From: Plasmodium coatneyi | Lineage: Eukaryota > Apicomplexa > Aconoidasida > Haemosporida > Plasmodiidae | Direction of reading: 5' to 3' | Assembly (NCBI RefSeq): GCF_001680005.1 | Contig: NC_033567.1 | Coordinates: 4,278,001-4,342,000, forward strand | DNA length: 64,000 bases | Part shown: piece by piece, positions 50,746-62,118 of the stretch | How positions within the stretch are numbered: the first letter of the stretch is position 1 | Layout: every line of letters begins with the position of its first letter | Made by a program: the position numbers and the translations under genes | Notes under the pieces: generated by a model | The model's input: only the letters and a program-made list of their open reading frames with translations | Databases searched by the model: none | Told to the model about the DNA's origin: nothing

Positions 50746-53303
50746 ATGTATCGTGCATCAAGTTACTTAAAACTGTTCTCAACACTATGCGCCTTAACGT
50801 TTATTTTCCTGAGTGAATGCTATCACTGTGCGTATGAGAAGGACGATCAAAATGTAGACCTCTTTTCCGAGGCGCACGAGCTGCTCGACCAGGGCGAGTA
50901 CGCGAAGTCGTTCGCCTTCCTGAGGACATGCGTGCACTACGATATAAGGTAGGTCGGTCACACCAGGGTGTTACACGAATGTGGCAATTCCACGTCTGCT
51001 AAGCCCGTCTTATTAGGCCGTTAGCACCTCTAACGCAGATAACACCGATTGCATCGCTTCCCCCCCGTAGGTGCCTAACGCTGAGTGGAGTGTTCTACTA
51101 CCTGGGACTCCATCCCGTGGAGAGGGACGTCATAAACGCCCTGCACATATGGAAGGTGTGTGCAGACTACGGTAGCGCTGATGCGCAATTCTACCTGGGA
51201 ATTATGTACTCCAATTATTTCTCTCTTCCAAATTTGTATTCCTACTATGTGGAGGAGCCGAAGATAGAAGACACCTTCGTTTTGCACAGATTGTACCTCC
51301 GATTGGAAGGGGCCTATTTAAGGAGGAGTGTGATCGATTGCTTACGAGGAGAAGGCGTTAAATGCCAAGTGTGGGAGAGAGATGAATTCAATCACGGAAA
51401 CAACCCGATTGAAGATGGACAGACTTTTAGAACCCCCCCAGTGGTGACACTCACAAAAGACAACAAACTAATTGTGAAGATAAAAAATATTAGATACAAC
51501 ACAGATGAGTTGAAGTGGTATTTTGACAATTTAGAGAAATTTCCCAATAGGGATTACCTGGAAAAAAATGGGCATAAATTATACTTCAGGAGAAATCATA
51601 ACTTAAGTTTACTATACCTGTACAGTAGTAGTTTGGCTAACCATCCAGGAAGTACCTTATCCTTAGGAATGAGATACATGAATGGTTATGGCGTGGAGAA
51701 AAATTGCGAAACTGCATCTAGGTACTTTCTAAAGCTAACAAACGGGATCATCAATGCGGATAGTAGAACCCATTTTGAAATGACTGATTTGATCAAGCTA
51801 AGTATACCACATTATGATCAGTACAATATGAATAATAAGAAAATTAGAAATATAGAACTGTTTCTAGAAACGTCTCTACATGACAACCACAGAATTTTAA
51901 CAATGATCGCACGGAGGTACCTCATGGCAATAGACGGAGTTGAAAGAAATTACAAAAAAGCATTCGCCTATCTAACCAGAGCAGCAAAGTATGACAACTC
52001 CGAGGCCATATCGTTACTAGGGTATATTCACCTACTAGGGTTAGGCGTACAAATTGACTATAGTAAAGCTACTGATTATTTTATTAGGGGAAATAAATTA
52101 AACGACCCTTTGAGTTATAATGGGCTAGGGTATATACACTTCTTCGGGTTAGGGACGTTTAAAAAGAATCCCCAATTGGCATTTTACTATTTCGACTTAG
52201 CTGCAAAGAGTAACCTATCATCGGCACAATTCAATTTAGCCTGCCTCTATTTAAGTGGCGTCGGAATTACGCAGTCTTTCCATAACGCGTTCTACTGGTT
52301 TTATAAAGCGCTAAATAATGGGAATGTGCTAGCTGCTTACATCATGGGGTTTATGCACTACAATGGGATCATCATCAACAGGAACTGTAAAGTAGCTTTG
52401 TCTTTGCTGGCCAAGGTAGCTGAAAATAACTCCTTCATTTTGAGCACCTCCAATAGAATTATTAGATATATAGAAAAGGGCAGAATGAAGGAGGCTCTGT
52501 TCCTTATGGCACAACTCGCCGAAACGGGCAACGTCCAGTCACAGATTGGTATATCTCAAAATATTAACAATCCGAAGTTCGCTCTTTTCTTACCCTCCAA
52601 TGATAAAGCGAAGAAGGTTTATGCCAGCAGGTACCTGGCCATGGCGTCAGAGAACAACGACTTTAAATCGCTCTTCACTCTGGGAGATTACGCCTATCAG
52701 GGGCACGGCCTATACGTCCGAATATTTCCCAAGAACGGTCTGCCCTTTGACGAGCTCTACGACGTGAACCGTGACGAGTGCCTCTTCCGCTCCGGTGCGC
52801 CGAAAAGGGCAAAAAAGGATGACAATTTTGATGAGGAGAAGAAGGATAACCATTTTGACGAGGCGAAAAATGCTGTCACAGATGAAAAGTCGAATGAGGA
52901 CGCCCCCCCGAACGAAATAATCTCTGCAGACCTCGTGGACGAACAGGGCCTGATCTTCAACGACCGCTGGAGGTTCAACTACGGATTGAAGTTCTCCTTT
53001 AACGAGGTGGATTACCACCTAGCTTATCACCATTACAAAAGCATTATTTCGCACTACCCCAACAACTTTTACGTGATCCAAACAATATCGCAGGCCTGCT
53101 ACAACTTAGGGTTCATGCACTATTACGGCATAGGGGTGGCCAAGAATATTCAGAAGGCCTTAGTCTATTTCAATTCCTCTATTAAAATTTACCCCACGCA
53201 TAAGGCCCCCTCCGTTTTGTTTGTGCTCTATATAAAGCTTAACAAGCATTTGTATAACTTCAAGAAGAAGTTTCAGCACCTCAAGTGGTTTTTACCCCTG
53301 TAA
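50746..53303 (+). CDS. HRD3: HRD3/SEL1L-like Sel1-repeat protein (ER-associated degradation)
   Basis: Two exons, 50746-50948 and 51071-53303. The 122-nt intron (AG|GTAGGT, CCGTAG acceptor) joins in phase 2, giving Arg; 811 aa. Residues 1-24 form a signal peptide (LFSTLCALTFIFLS). Six to eight Sel1-type repeats follow. The clearest are GMRYMNGYGVEKNCETASRY, LGYIHLLGLGVQIDYSKATD, LGYIHFFGLGTFKKNPQLAF, LACLYLSGVGITQSFHNAFY and, near the C-terminus, LGFMHYYGIGVAKNIQKAL. HRD3/SEL1L scaffolds the HRD1 ubiquitin ligase at the ER membrane and receives misfolded glycoproteins. The spacing, with a non-repeat acidic insert before the last repeat, fits HRD3 better than a generic Sel1 protein. Odd: no C-terminal transmembrane segment is visible in this exon. 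The stop context ...CCCCT|GTAAAG could instead be a donor leading to a further exon (see findings). Confidence 0.82.
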
Positions 53304-55124
53304 AGCGGGGGGAACCCCCCACCCCCCCCCCACAAAGGAAAAAAGGGAGAAGCGCCACGATGTTTCTAAAGGAGGGAAGAGACAGCATGGGGAACGGTAC
53401 AAAACGTCCGACAATGCGTTTCCCATTCGGGCTCCTTATCCCATATGCAACTCAATTTGTCGCTATCTTTTGCGAAAAAAAGAAAAGTGTAAAATTGCCC
53501 CGTCTTGGCACCTCTCCACTGGCCTAATTTGAACCTGTTTTATGATGACACAGTTTAACCGTCGCAAGGGGTTCCCATTTTACGTATCTTGGACAGGAGA
53601 GAAAAAGAATAAGCGAAAACTCCAGTGATACATTTAGACAGAGACAATGTGCACCAAGGGAACCACCTCGCTGCGCATTTAACTAGTGCAACTTTTTTTT
53701 TTTTTTTTTTTTCTTTATTCCCATTTGGGCATTTTTCTGTTCTTCATAGCTACTTCTCCGTTTGTTCATTTTGCACCTACATGTTGACCCATTTTTTACC
53801 ATATAAATTTTACCTTGCGGAATGAAGTACAACTCCGCAGGAAGCAGAACAAATGAAGCGAGGTAAGGTATACGTCAACCCCCCACGCCTTCACTATCTT
53901 GGAACGGTTTTGCAAATAAGCGAGAAGAGGGTAGACCTACACGTGTGCAGGTACCCCCAATGTTGAATAAGAATACGTTTTACTCGGCGGAGGAATGGAC
54001 GCCTCCACTCGGAGGGGGGTAAAACTGCCAATGCTAGAATCACATTCACAGGTGATTGGCTAAAAAAAGTGAAGTGTTACCCGAAAAATTGTGCCACATC
54101 CCAATTAGACAAATATTTTGGGAACATTTTTGCAATAAACATACTATTCGTTCTTTTGCCTCTTTTTTCTCTTTGTTTTTGATCCACCAGTGAGCATTGT
54201 GTGCAGGTCAATGTACAACCGTATCGCGGCACATACAATGTTGGGGGGTATCCCTTTTGTTACGTGCCAATTTGTAAAAAAGGCGAACCTGCAATATTGC
54301 ATGAACGAGGGTTACATTTCCTTTGTGGGAACGATTTTCAAATAAAGTCGCTCGATCGGAATGTTGTTATATGTAGAAGGGCATGCGCATATGTACTACC
54401 CAAAGATATGCTGTATATTTATGCGGCGCGCCCTGTGACGACATGGCCATTTTTTTTTTTTTTTTTTGCGCTGAGATTGATTTTACAAAATTAGAATTTT
54501 GCGTGCACGCATTTTTGGTTTAAAAGGTAAGAAGTTTGACAATTAACCCATTTGGTTGTTTTAATTTTTGCGATTTTTTTTTATTTTCATTAGTTTTGTG
54601 ATACTTAATCTTTTCATTGTTTATTCTTCATTTTTCCATCTTTTTTTTTTTTTTTTTTTTTTTTTTTCATTTTTTTTTTGTTCTGCGGAGCAAATATATT
54701 TCTAATGCGGCAATAGCAAATAAGACAATAGAGGCACGAATATATTTTAAAAATTACCCAACTTTTTTTTGGCTTTGAAAAATAGCAATAAAATGTAGCA
54801 TATATTGAATTACTTGCAAGGAGGATAAAATGAGAAAAAATATATATTCCTAAAAAAAGAGGAAAATTTTGTGTACTACATATATTTATATAGTTGTGTT
54901 GGCATAGGTGTGATGAACGAAAAATGAAAAATGCGTTTTTTTTTTTAAATTAGAGAAGAGAAATTTAAAAAAACAAGGAAACGCAATGCATATGTAACGT
55001 TTTAGTACCATTTTTTATGGCATAATTTATTTTATCATTTTTCGCCATTTTGTCATTTTATTGCTATTTATTTATTTTATTTTATTTATTTATTTATTAT
55101 TTTTTTTTTTTTTTTGCAACGTTA
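53304..55124. other. Intergenic region downstream of the HRD3-like gene
   Basis: AT-rich spacer with T-runs (53694-53713, 54641-54667). The 53720-53825 stretch could be an extra HRD3 exon. The 97-codon frame at 54201 lacks an ATG start and a domain. Nothing else is supported. Confidence 0.4.
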
Positions 55125-55436
55125 ATGGCGCTAATGTCAAGAGATAGAGAAAAATTCTTTAACGCAAAGATTATGCTTTTAAGAAAAGGAAAAGTTGGGC
55201 AAAAAAATAATGCGCATATAAATAATACGTAAGAGGGAACGTATGGACGTGCATGTGAAGTACATGTTCGCGTGCTTACTGAAGATAACACCCTCGCGTA
55301 AGGGAGGTAGCACATGTCCCTCTTTCACTTGCTCACTTTAACGCATTCAATACTTCCCTTTTTATTATATAGAGTAGTTGTCGACAAAACATTGCACAAG
55401 GGCTGTATCGCAAAGTATTCAAAATTCATTTCGTGG
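55125..55436 (+). CDS. Probable small spliced gene, first two exons; 3' end unresolved
   Basis: Not recognised. Exon 1 is 55125-55228, from an ATG after a long T-run, and encodes MALMSRDREKFFNAKIMLLR, then GKVGQKNNAHINN. Its donor is AC|GTAAGA. Exon 2 is 55373-55436 (acceptor TTATATAG), joined in phase 2; it encodes VVVDKTLHKGCIAKYSKFIS and ends TGG|GTAACC. The next exon is ambiguous. An acceptor near 55545 gives a short tail and stop; one near 55625 opens a longer, less protein-like frame; a GTGGGT donor six bases earlier offers a third option. The two exons are basic and non-repetitive, with matched phase and good sites, so I think they are coding. Confidence 0.42.
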
Positions 55437-56566
55437 GTAACCCCACACTGTGCATGAAGTATGTGCGAATATATATTCATACATATACATATATACACAT
55501 TCATGTGCCTATTTAAAATTTCCCCACTTTAAGGCATAGCGTATATTACGTATGGGGGAGAGGTGACACAGATACGCTCGTCATACAGCACGTGAGCGAG
55601 CGTAGCCCCTTGTACATGCCACTGCAGGGACATTTATCCATACATTTCCACTTTCGTATTTATACACGCTTGCACATGTCCGTGCATATTTTTACCTTTA
55701 ACTCCTCGCACACGAATTTGTCGAGTCTCGTGCAGACGGGGAAAACACGCACAAGTTGGTCGTCCGTATGCTCATGTAGCACAGCGCAGTGCAGTACATA
55801 ACATGGCACATACAGTGTACATTTTCCCCAATTGCGTACAATGCACCGCACTGGTAAGCCGCTCGGCATCCAGTAGCGACAAAGACAATATAAGAGGCAA
55901 ACAAACGACATAAACGAAACGAACCAAGCAAGCGCCGCAAATATTCTGAACGGAATTAAGCAAAAAAATCGCGCTGGGCAGTATTGCCAAGAGGGAGCAA
56001 GAAATAAAAATTAAAAATAAACCAACTATCAAACAGATGAACAAAGTAAAAAAATAAAAAAACGTAACAAAGATACACGCACATGTGAACACATACAATT
56101 TGCATAATTATGCAAAAAGCAAAACAAAGCTGAGTTTAAAAAGGGTTACGTGAAACATGCCGATTGAAGCGCACACAACGACTGAGTGGCGTAAAAATTA
56201 AAACGAACAAAACTAGCGCAACGAGTACAGCCGCAAAAGGGGAAAAACACACAGAACGCCAGAGCGCGCGAAACACGCATAATCGGCAAAGGGGGGCGAA
56301 GTGGGACCAAGCGAACTTGGGACCTTTCGCCGAAGAAATGAAGACCCGTTAGGGATGCCCAAGCGCAGCTGCTCATCTCCATGCAACTGTACACGGCAAG
56401 AAACTCCACTCAGTTGGAATATAAACCCAAGTCACCTTTACAAATCCGTCATTGCTGCGAAAGGGATGCGCAAGCCAAATGAGCTAGCTATTTTTATTTT
56501 ATTATTTTATTTTTTTTTTTTGTTTTGCCTGACCCGTTCATACATTTTTCAGTAGAATGAAAATCA
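55437..56566. other. Region upstream of the HPC2/ubinuclein-like gene
   Basis: May include the 3' exon(s) of the small gene before it, and must include the promoter and leader of the large gene at 56567. It is A-rich from about 55990 to 56300. No other gene is supported. Confidence 0.4.
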
Positions 56567-59500
56567 ATGGCTACTATCGAAAAAAGTAACAAAAGCGGCG
56601 AACATGAAACAAAGGCTATTTACAAAAATGAAAGAAAAGGCAAGACCAACAAAATACAAGCGTATCATGTGAATGAAGAAAAAAAAGAAGTCGAAAGCGG
56701 AGGTTTCCACAATGTAGAAAATAAAAATGAAAATAACGCAGACATTTTTGGCATGAGCGTAAGCAAAAATGAAATGGACGTAAACAATAATAATGTCCGT
56801 AATCCTGTCGTGAAGACGAATGCGGACATGAAAAAGGAGGAAAAGAAGAGCGGTCTGACGGAAAATAAAGGAAACTGGGGAGGGCAGGAGCAAAATCAGC
56901 TGAATGATGAAACAAATTTGTCAGATGAAGGGGAAGAAGTAGAGGAAGAAAACGTGGATGAGAAAGACCTCATACTTCAGCGATATAAACATGGCACCAA
57001 CATATTTGTCAACCTGGACGATGTAAGAAAAGGGTGCATGGTAGTTGACTTTTACTCGGAATGTTTAAATAAATATAAAAATGAATGCAGCTTTGTGTAT
57101 TACCAAAACTATAACAGTAATAAGAACGTAATAATTAACGAAAATGTTGACATGGTGGGACATGCGCACAGCCCACAACATTTTTTATGTGAAAATGTGG
57201 AGAGCATGGGCAACATGCCCAGTTCAAATGACAAATCAGCAATGGCGAAAGGGAAGAATGGGTCAAGAAATTCAAGCAGCCTAGGAAACGGAGTAGGTAC
57301 ATCCGTTATGCCTGGTGAAGATTATAAAAATTTTAACCTCCAAAAAAAGAAGCAAGAGTCGTTAGATCCCTTATTAAGGTGTATAAACTCGTTGTCCGAT
57401 AGGATAAACCTTCAGCATTTAGTGGGTGACCCAACAACGTATTTCAAAGTTGGAGGGGGGGATATGTTTTACGACATTAACGATCCATTTTTGGATGACG
57501 AAGAAATGTATAAAGAATTGAACAAAACGAAAAATGATATAATTCTCACAAGACAGATAGAAGATGAATACAGTGTATGGAGTGGGGACATGTCAGACGA
57601 TTATGCAGACATAAACCCGAACTCCTTCATCTCATTTTACAGCTCCAAGTGTAAGTACGTATATTGTAGCGATGAAGAAAGGGAAGAGAATAACACCAAA
57701 GGGTACACAACTGACATGATGAAGGGCAATGACAATGCGGACGGCGCGGATTTCTACAAACGTGGTCATGAGTACAAGAGGTACGCTTCGTACAGCTCCT
57801 CCTGCTCCAACTCCTCTGATGAGAGTGTAATAGAATTAAACCAGTCCGACATGGACATAATAAATTATGAACACAATATAAACGATTTTATTATATATTC
57901 AAGTGAAGAAGACGTCGAAGCATCCTCGTCCGAAGACGAAAATGACGAAGACGCAAAAGTGTCAGAAGGGTCTGAAGAGGACATCATATTCAACCCTTTC
58001 GCTTGGAAGAAATTCCAAAGGCACATTCCCCCAGAGTTTATCAGCTCCTTCGAGAAGTTAGAAAAGGAGTTGGATGCTCTCCCTTTGGAGGTTAACATAG
58101 AAGATATAAAGGACATCATAAAAGGGAACATTTACAGCATATTTCTCAAAGTTAGAGATAAACAAAAGAACATGCTAAACCATTTTGACAAAAAATTGGA
58201 CGATTATGTTGACATCGATATAAAACAACTGAGGTGGCTCACAACCATCATGAATAAAACGTCCAACACGCTTAACGATATAGACATTTGTAGAATATGG
58301 TTCGAACACATTTTCAATTACAACATTTTGGTGTTCATTAATTGCGAGAAGGAATTTGTTAGCAAGATAAAGAACTCACAAATTTTTGAAAAAAATAATA
58401 AGACACATTTGAATTGTATCTTGAAGGACATATCTTCGTGGAGGGCCTTCCAGGAGTATAAGGAGAAGCTGGCTCGCGAAGGCGCAAATGGGGGGGGTGC
58501 TACTACCATTGCGGGTGCCTCCGTCGACACTGCAAAGACGACCAAGGGGGGTAGCCCCAATCGTAGCGCAAACGGACCGAAAGTGGGCTCCTCCCCCGGT
58601 CGAGGCGGGGGCAAAGCGGCCACCAATTGTAACAAGAATGCCATTGTTAATAGCGAGCCCAGTTGCAAAGGGTCTACTGAAAGTGGAAAACCGATAGACG
58701 CAGGAGATGCAGAGAAGGAGAAGAAGAGCGCCGTGCTGGAGATGCAGGGCAGGGAAGAAGCACTTAATGAAGCAAAGGATAAGGCGTGTAACGATGTTCA
58801 CTTGAAAAAGGAGGATAGTGCGAAAAGTGCACCCCACCACGAGGGGAACGTGGAATGTATCTTTACTCCCAACTTTGCTAAGGACAGCACTGTGAAGGAG
58901 CTAGCCCAAGGTCCAGAGGAAGGAGGTGTCAAGGTCAAATTAGTCAACGTAAAAAATGAAAACGCAGAAGGAAACTGCGATAGTGTATCTCTGCAACTTT
59001 CGAATAATAGCACTATCGAACAGATAGACGGGGAAAAAATAGGGGGCAGCGATTACAGTTGTGCGCAAAACAATGGTTTACCGAAAAAGGAGTCCACCGG
59101 GGGGAATGGCGACCTACAAGACGATAAAAAGGCGGCGCCAGGGGAGGCACCAGTAGAGGCCACCACCGTAGCTGCCAGCTCTCCATCTGCAGCTATCCTC
59201 CCATTGATAGAGACGCACGGAGAGAAAAGTAAGGGTCCCGCCCAAAATGGCGAAAGCAGTAAGGACGTCAAACCGGGTGGTCCCAAGGCGAGCAAAGGTA
59301 CGAACCCCAATAGCGAACAGAAGGAAGAAAACAATCCATTGGAAAAATTTTTTAAAAAATTTGTGGATATTTCTTACGACATTTTACATTACGTAAAAAT
59401 GTTTTTAAAGCAAAAGTGCTTTTTAAAAGATATGATATCAGCAGGATTTGAAGCTCTGGTGGAAAAGCACAACAAGCATTTTGTTAAGTTCCCCTACATG

Positions 59501-60994
59501 ACCGTGTCAGAAATATTGACCAACCTGTTTAACTTTAGATACAAAACGAAAATCCTCATAGCCCCAGATTATGTAGAGGCCATGGTAGAATTTTATCAGG
59601 ACAAATATAAAGTAGACATACCATATGATAAAGGCAGAAATAAAAAAGTTTTTCTTTTTGATACAAGCGAAATGCAAAAGTTGAATAATGCCTATTATAG
59701 AGGTCGCAACAATGCCAAGGAGAGAGGTGCAGGTAATGAACAGGAACATGGTAAAGAGGGCCATAAGGGCAAATCGGGAGGGAAAAGAGAGTCGGTGGAT
59801 AAAGGCAGTTACAAAAAAGGGGGTGGTGGCAGCAGTGGAAGTATGGTCAGTAATGACTTGCTGGTGGGCAATTCTAAGGAGCGTTCACAAAATGCATCGA
59901 ATAAGAAGCAGGGATCTGCAAAAAATAATCATTCAGGTATGAACAGTGGTATGGACATGTCCAGTAAGCTAAACAGCAGCTCCCCCATGGGCGTTGCCAA
60001 CTCAGGTGTAACAACGGATGGGGGTAATAATAAAGTGCCATCCAAGAAGAGAACAAGTGAATCGATTAAAAATAGCCTTACGAAAGAGACCAACTCTTCG
60101 GCGAAAAAGAAACAGAACAAGATTCCATCCAACGATTTGTCCAGAAAAAGTTGGGATAAGAAGAAAAACAACAAAAATGAAAAGAAGATATCGTCCAGCA
60201 CGCATATTATTATATGTTCCGATGATGAGGAAAGTCAGGGGGAAGACTCCCACACTGGGCAGCGCCAGATGATGACAAAAATTGCTAACGAGAGAGACAG
60301 AAACAAAGGCGAATGCCGAAATATGAGCATGTTGATAGAGAATATAACGAAGAAGAAGTGCAGCACGAATAGTAGCTCCCTGGGAAGTTTGACGGTCAAC
60401 CACAACGTTGGCAAGGAGCAGCGCAGGAGCATCGGCAACAGTAGCTATGCTGGTCAGCCCAAGACCCACCTGCCAAAGATGCCGAACATGTCAAACATGA
60501 CGAACATGACGAACATGACGAATAGGACGAGTATGCCCAGCATGGTGAGCAACGATCAGGGTCGTCTGCAAAGCCGCCCGCACAGCACCCTACCGAATAA
60601 CAATAAGTTGCAAACCATTCGCAACATTTTTAGTAACTCCTCCCCCATGCACCACAACAACATGCAAAGGGTGAACAACGTGCAAAGCATGAACAACAAC
60701 AGCAGAAGCAACATTTACAACGCGCAGAGGAAGAGGGGCACCGAAGAAAACCTCCTCATTATTGCAGACGAACAGAAAAGTATAAATTCAAACAACATGC
60801 TTAACGAAAAAATGCAACTCTATAAGAAAAGGAAAATGAAAAATGACTATCCATGTGAAAAAAAAAACTCACAAACGAACATACTAAATCTTAACGAGGT
60901 GAATGAAAAAATGAAGGGGAACGTTCTGCACTCAAATGATAAGTGTGCAGTGTATAAATGTATTAACATCGAATCGTCTGATGAGAACAGGTGA
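56567..60994 (+). CDS. Large protein with HPC2/ubinuclein-like motif (candidate HIRA-complex subunit)
   Basis: Single open frame, 1475 aa, ATG at 56567. The likely functional core is MFYDINDPFLDDEEMYKEL (residues 300-318) followed 20 residues later by EYSVWSGDMSDDY (334-346). That is the layout of the Hpc2-related domain (HRD) of ubinuclein/HPC2: Y-D-x-x-D-x-F-[IL]-D-D-x-E, then an aromatic/glycine strand. The HRD binds the HIRA WD-repeat subunit for replication-independent deposition of H3.3-H4. A helical segment at about residues 480-575 (IPPEFISSFEKLEKELDALP, then IIKGNIYSIFLKVRDKQKNM) resembles the ubinuclein middle domain in position and helix pattern. A second conserved-looking helical block lies at about 920-1030. 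Acidic, Ser-rich and Asn/Met-rich repeats separate them. The gene may have more 3' exons, because the stop follows AACAG|GTGATT. Other annotations are possible, but no competing family fits. Confidence 0.6.
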   Translation: MATIEKSNKSGEHETKAIYKNERKGKTNKIQAYHVNEEKKEVESGGFHNVENKNENNADIFGMSVSKNEMDVNNNNVRNPVVKTNADMKKEEKKSGLTENKGNWGGQEQNQLNDETNLSDEGEEVEEENVDEKDLILQRYKHGTNIFVNLDDVRKGCMVVDFYSECLNKYKNECSFVYYQNYNSNKNVIINENVDMVGHAHSPQHFLCENVESMGNMPSSNDKSAMAKGKNGSRNSSSLGNGVGTSVMPGEDYKNFNLQKKKQESLDPLLRCINSLSDRINLQHLVGDPTTYFKVGGGDMFYDINDPFLDDEEMYKELNKTKNDIILTRQIEDEYSVWSGDMSDDYADINPNSFISFYSSKCKYVYCSDEEREENNTKGYTTDMMKGNDNADGADFYKRGHEYKRYASYSSSCSNSSDESVIELNQSDMDIINYEHNINDFIIYSSEEDVEASSSEDENDEDAKVSEGSEEDIIFNPFAWKKFQRHIPPEFISSFEKLEKELDALPLEVNIEDIKDIIKGNIYSIFLKVRDKQKNMLNHFDKKLDDYVDIDIKQLRWLTTIMNKTSNTLNDIDICRIWFEHIFNYNILVFINCEKEFVSKIKNSQIFEKNNKTHLNCILKDISSWRAFQEYKEKLAREGANGGGATTIAGASVDTAKTTKGGSPNRSANGPKVGSSPGRGGGKAATNCNKNAIVNSEPSCKGSTESGKPIDAGDAEKEKKSAVLEMQGREEALNEAKDKACNDVHLKKEDSAKSAPHHEGNVECIFTPNFAKDSTVKELAQGPEEGGVKVKLVNVKNENAEGNCDSVSLQLSNNSTIEQIDGEKIGGSDYSCAQNNGLPKKESTGGNGDLQDDKKAAPGEAPVEATTVAASSPSAAILPLIETHGEKSKGPAQNGESSKDVKPGGPKASKGTNPNSEQKEENNPLEKFFKKFVDISYDILHYVKMFLKQKCFLKDMISAGFEALVEKHNKHFVKFPYMTVSEILTNLFNFRYKTKILIAPDYVEAMVEFYQDKYKVDIPYDKGRNKKVFLFDTSEMQKLNNAYYRGRNNAKERGAGNEQEHGKEGHKGKSGGKRESVDKGSYKKGGGGSSGSMVSNDLLVGNSKERSQNASNKKQGSAKNNHSGMNSGMDMSSKLNSSSPMGVANSGVTTDGGNNKVPSKKRTSESIKNSLTKETNSSAKKKQNKIPSNDLSRKSWDKKKNNKNEKKISSSTHIIICSDDEESQGEDSHTGQRQMMTKIANERDRNKGECRNMSMLIENITKKKCSTNSSSLGSLTVNHNVGKEQRRSIGNSSYAGQPKTHLPKMPNMSNMTNMTNMTNRTSMPSMVSNDQGRLQSRPHSTLPNNNKLQTIRNIFSNSSPMHHNNMQRVNNVQSMNNNSRSNIYNAQRKRGTEENLLIIADEQKSINSNNMLNEKMQLYKKRKMKNDYPCEKKNSQTNILNLNEVNEKMKGNVLHSNDKCAVYKCINIESSDENR
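60478..60546 (+). repeat. Met-Asn-rich low-complexity stretch (NM[ST] repeats)
   Basis: Degenerate 9-base units (ATGACGAAC type) encode repeated N-M-[ST] triplets within the HPC2-like gene. Probably slippage-derived and disordered. Confidence 0.8.
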
Positions 60995-62118
60995 TTTTTT
61001 TTTTTTTCTTTTTTTTGACTTCATTGGATGGGTAAGCGACGCTTTTTTTTTTTCCATTCCGTGTGCATACCCAATGGTCCTGCGAAAAAGCGCGCTGTAC
61101 TGGAACCTTCTTACCCACCGACCCAGTAAAGGGTGTGGGAAGGAGAGTGCTTCGCCCCAAGACAGCTATTTTTGTGTTTCCCCGCAAGGCGCTGAGTGAT
61201 CAGCCCTAAACGGTTAGGAATTTCCTCACCCGGGAGCGTTAACGCATGAGTGCTTATGCGTGTAGCTGGCCTTTTTTGTAATTTCCTTCCCTTTTTTTTG
61301 TTTCCTCATGCGTGTACGTGCATGTATGTATGTACTTCCGCACGTTGGGGTTTACGCATGTGTCTGTCTTGCGGACCCCCTGCGGATTCCACGCCTGCTT
61401 GCTGCAACTTATAACTTTAAAACCGTTCCATTTGGTGTGTGTGCGAACATTCGTGTGTGCACATATGTGTATGTGTTTATCTACCCCGCCTTTGTGCCTT
61501 GGCGTGTTCTTGCTTCAACATGCCCATATACGTTACTCTCTGTACTACACGTTAGCCACACGCTGATTTTGTGTCTGCGTACTTGCTAATAAACAACCGC
61601 ATTTTTTTTTTTCACCTTGTGTTTCTTCGCTGTATTTTGTTGTTTTTTTACTGTGTTGTTTTATTGCCATTTTTTTGGCATTTTTTTGCCGTCTTTTTTT
61701 TTTTTTTTTTTTTTTTTTGGACATTCAAAAACATCGCATAATTAGCGAAAGTCAATACACCGTTATTGTGTAGTAGCGGAAATTTCGGGAAAAAAAAAAA
61801 AAAACTGGGGAAGGACAGGCAGAGCGTTAGCGGTGGAACACCTTATGCACATGCACCTGTGACGCGATAAGCGGAACGCCTAGGTGGACGCTGAATCTTG
61901 GCTAAAGAACACTTCTGACAGAAAATTTGCGAGGAATTACCCAAACGGTTGTCCTTCTTAAGCTAGTGTGATCGCAGGAAAGGGAGTGATGCAGTCGTGC
62001 TAGCTAATCGGAGGGAGCGACCTATACATGTAGTTATGTAATTGTGTAGTTACGCATTAAGTACTTGTACACCTGAACCCCCTAAACAGTACGACCATCC
62101 ATCATACTGCGCACAAAG
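60995..62118. other. Intergenic region between the HPC2-like gene and CAP-G2
   Basis: T-rich plus strand (61000-61018, 61606-61617, 61696-61719), as expected upstream of a plus-strand gene. The 84-93 codon frames at 61308 are Cys/Leu-rich, overlap one another and show no domain. No gene called. Confidence 0.45.
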
